From: a virus
Length of the DNA: 21,440 nt
Strand: one strand, 5' to 3'
IMG/VR virus record: IMGVR_UViG_3300031708_000030
Location: 1 to 21,440 of that record
In this document: piece by piece, positions 21,310 through 21,440 of the stretch
How positions within the stretch are numbered: position 1 is the stretch's first letter
Layout: each line of letters opens with the position of its first letter
The notes under the pieces: generated by a model
Databases searched by the model: none
What the model was told of the DNA's origin: nothing
The model's input: only the letters and a program-made list of their open reading frames with translations
Program-made: the position numbers and the translations under genes

Positions 21310-21440
21310 CCGACGACCCGCGCGCTGGCCTTGGCCCGCGCCATCCCGAGGACCCCGGCGACAGCCCCGAGCTGGTGACGGCCACGTTCACCATCAACGG
21401 CACCCGGACCAATCCCTTCGCCCGGTGGGGCCTGCGCGCC
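21303..21440 (+). CDS. Hypothetical protein, N-terminal part only
   Basis: ATG at 21303 lies within the end of the previous gene (seven-base overlap), and the frame stays open to the window edge. The first 46 residues are visible: an acidic, Pro-rich start (MVTDDPRAGLGPRHPEDPGD) and then a strand-like segment LVTATFTINGTRTNPFARWG. Function and length are unknown. An alternative is that the true start lies further downstream at the GTG at 21376. Confidence 0.5.
   Translation, partial: MVTDDPRAGLGPRHPEDPGDSPELVTATFTINGTRTNPFARWGLRA

Noticed and set aside
1-21440. CRISPR array, diversity-generating retroelement, transposase or integrase
   Set aside because: No regularly spaced repeats, reverse transcriptase, recombinase motif or insertion sequence ends were seen on either strand. 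The fibre C-termini also show no template/variable repeat pair.

Overview
The window is a very GC-rich (about 70% by eye), densely packed stretch whose gene content and order are those of a siphovirus (or a siphovirus-type prophage) of an actinobacterial host. The supporting evidence is strong G/C bias at third codon positions, frequent GTG starts, GTGA/ATGA gene overlaps throughout, and a terminase-portal-scaffold-capsid-connector-tail-lysis module. I cannot name the host or decide between free phage and prophage: no integrase, att site or genome end is visible.

Layout. (1) Positions 1-1634 carry plus-strand genes: four small, translationally coupled genes of unknown function, two G/C-rich hairpins, then a small Ala-rich protein with one N-terminal hydrophobic segment that looks leaderless. 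(2) Positions 1636-20329 carry one long minus-strand virion and lysis module. In transcription order (right to left) it holds: terminase large subunit, portal (TTG start), scaffold, a small Cys-rich protein, a noncoding gap of about 350 bp with a promoter and hairpin, major capsid protein, four head-tail connector or completion proteins, major tail protein, tail assembly chaperones gpG and gpGT, tape measure protein, a Dit-like distal tail protein, a Gp37-like tail protein, two tail-tip proteins that share an N-terminal domain (the second also collagen-like), a 55-aa acidic protein, an amidase endolysin with a peptidoglycan-binding domain, a small Ig-like tail protein, a large collagen-like fibre, and a two-TM holin-like module fused in frame to a proline-rich protein with PDQGLP repeats. 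(3) Positions 20330-21440 hold a relatively AT-rich divergent intergenic region, a leader with three hairpins, and three small plus-strand genes of unknown function, the last cut by the window edge.

How it works together. The right part packages DNA (terminase through portal) and builds the capsid (scaffold, capsid protein). The connector block closes the head and joins the tail. The tail block sets tube length (tape measure plus frameshifted chaperones) and builds a tip with fibres rich in Gly-X-Y triplets. Endolysin and holin-like genes are interleaved with fibre genes rather than forming one lysis cassette.

The observations most worth a second look are the CCCAAAT slippery site and the unusually long continuation of the gpGT frame into the tape measure gene; the in-frame holin/PDQGLP fusion with its own internal ribosome binding site; a globular domain that recurs three times between collagen segments in two fibres; an atypical codon-use patch inside the tape measure gene; and the structured leaders ahead of the capsid gene and the right-hand plus-strand operon.
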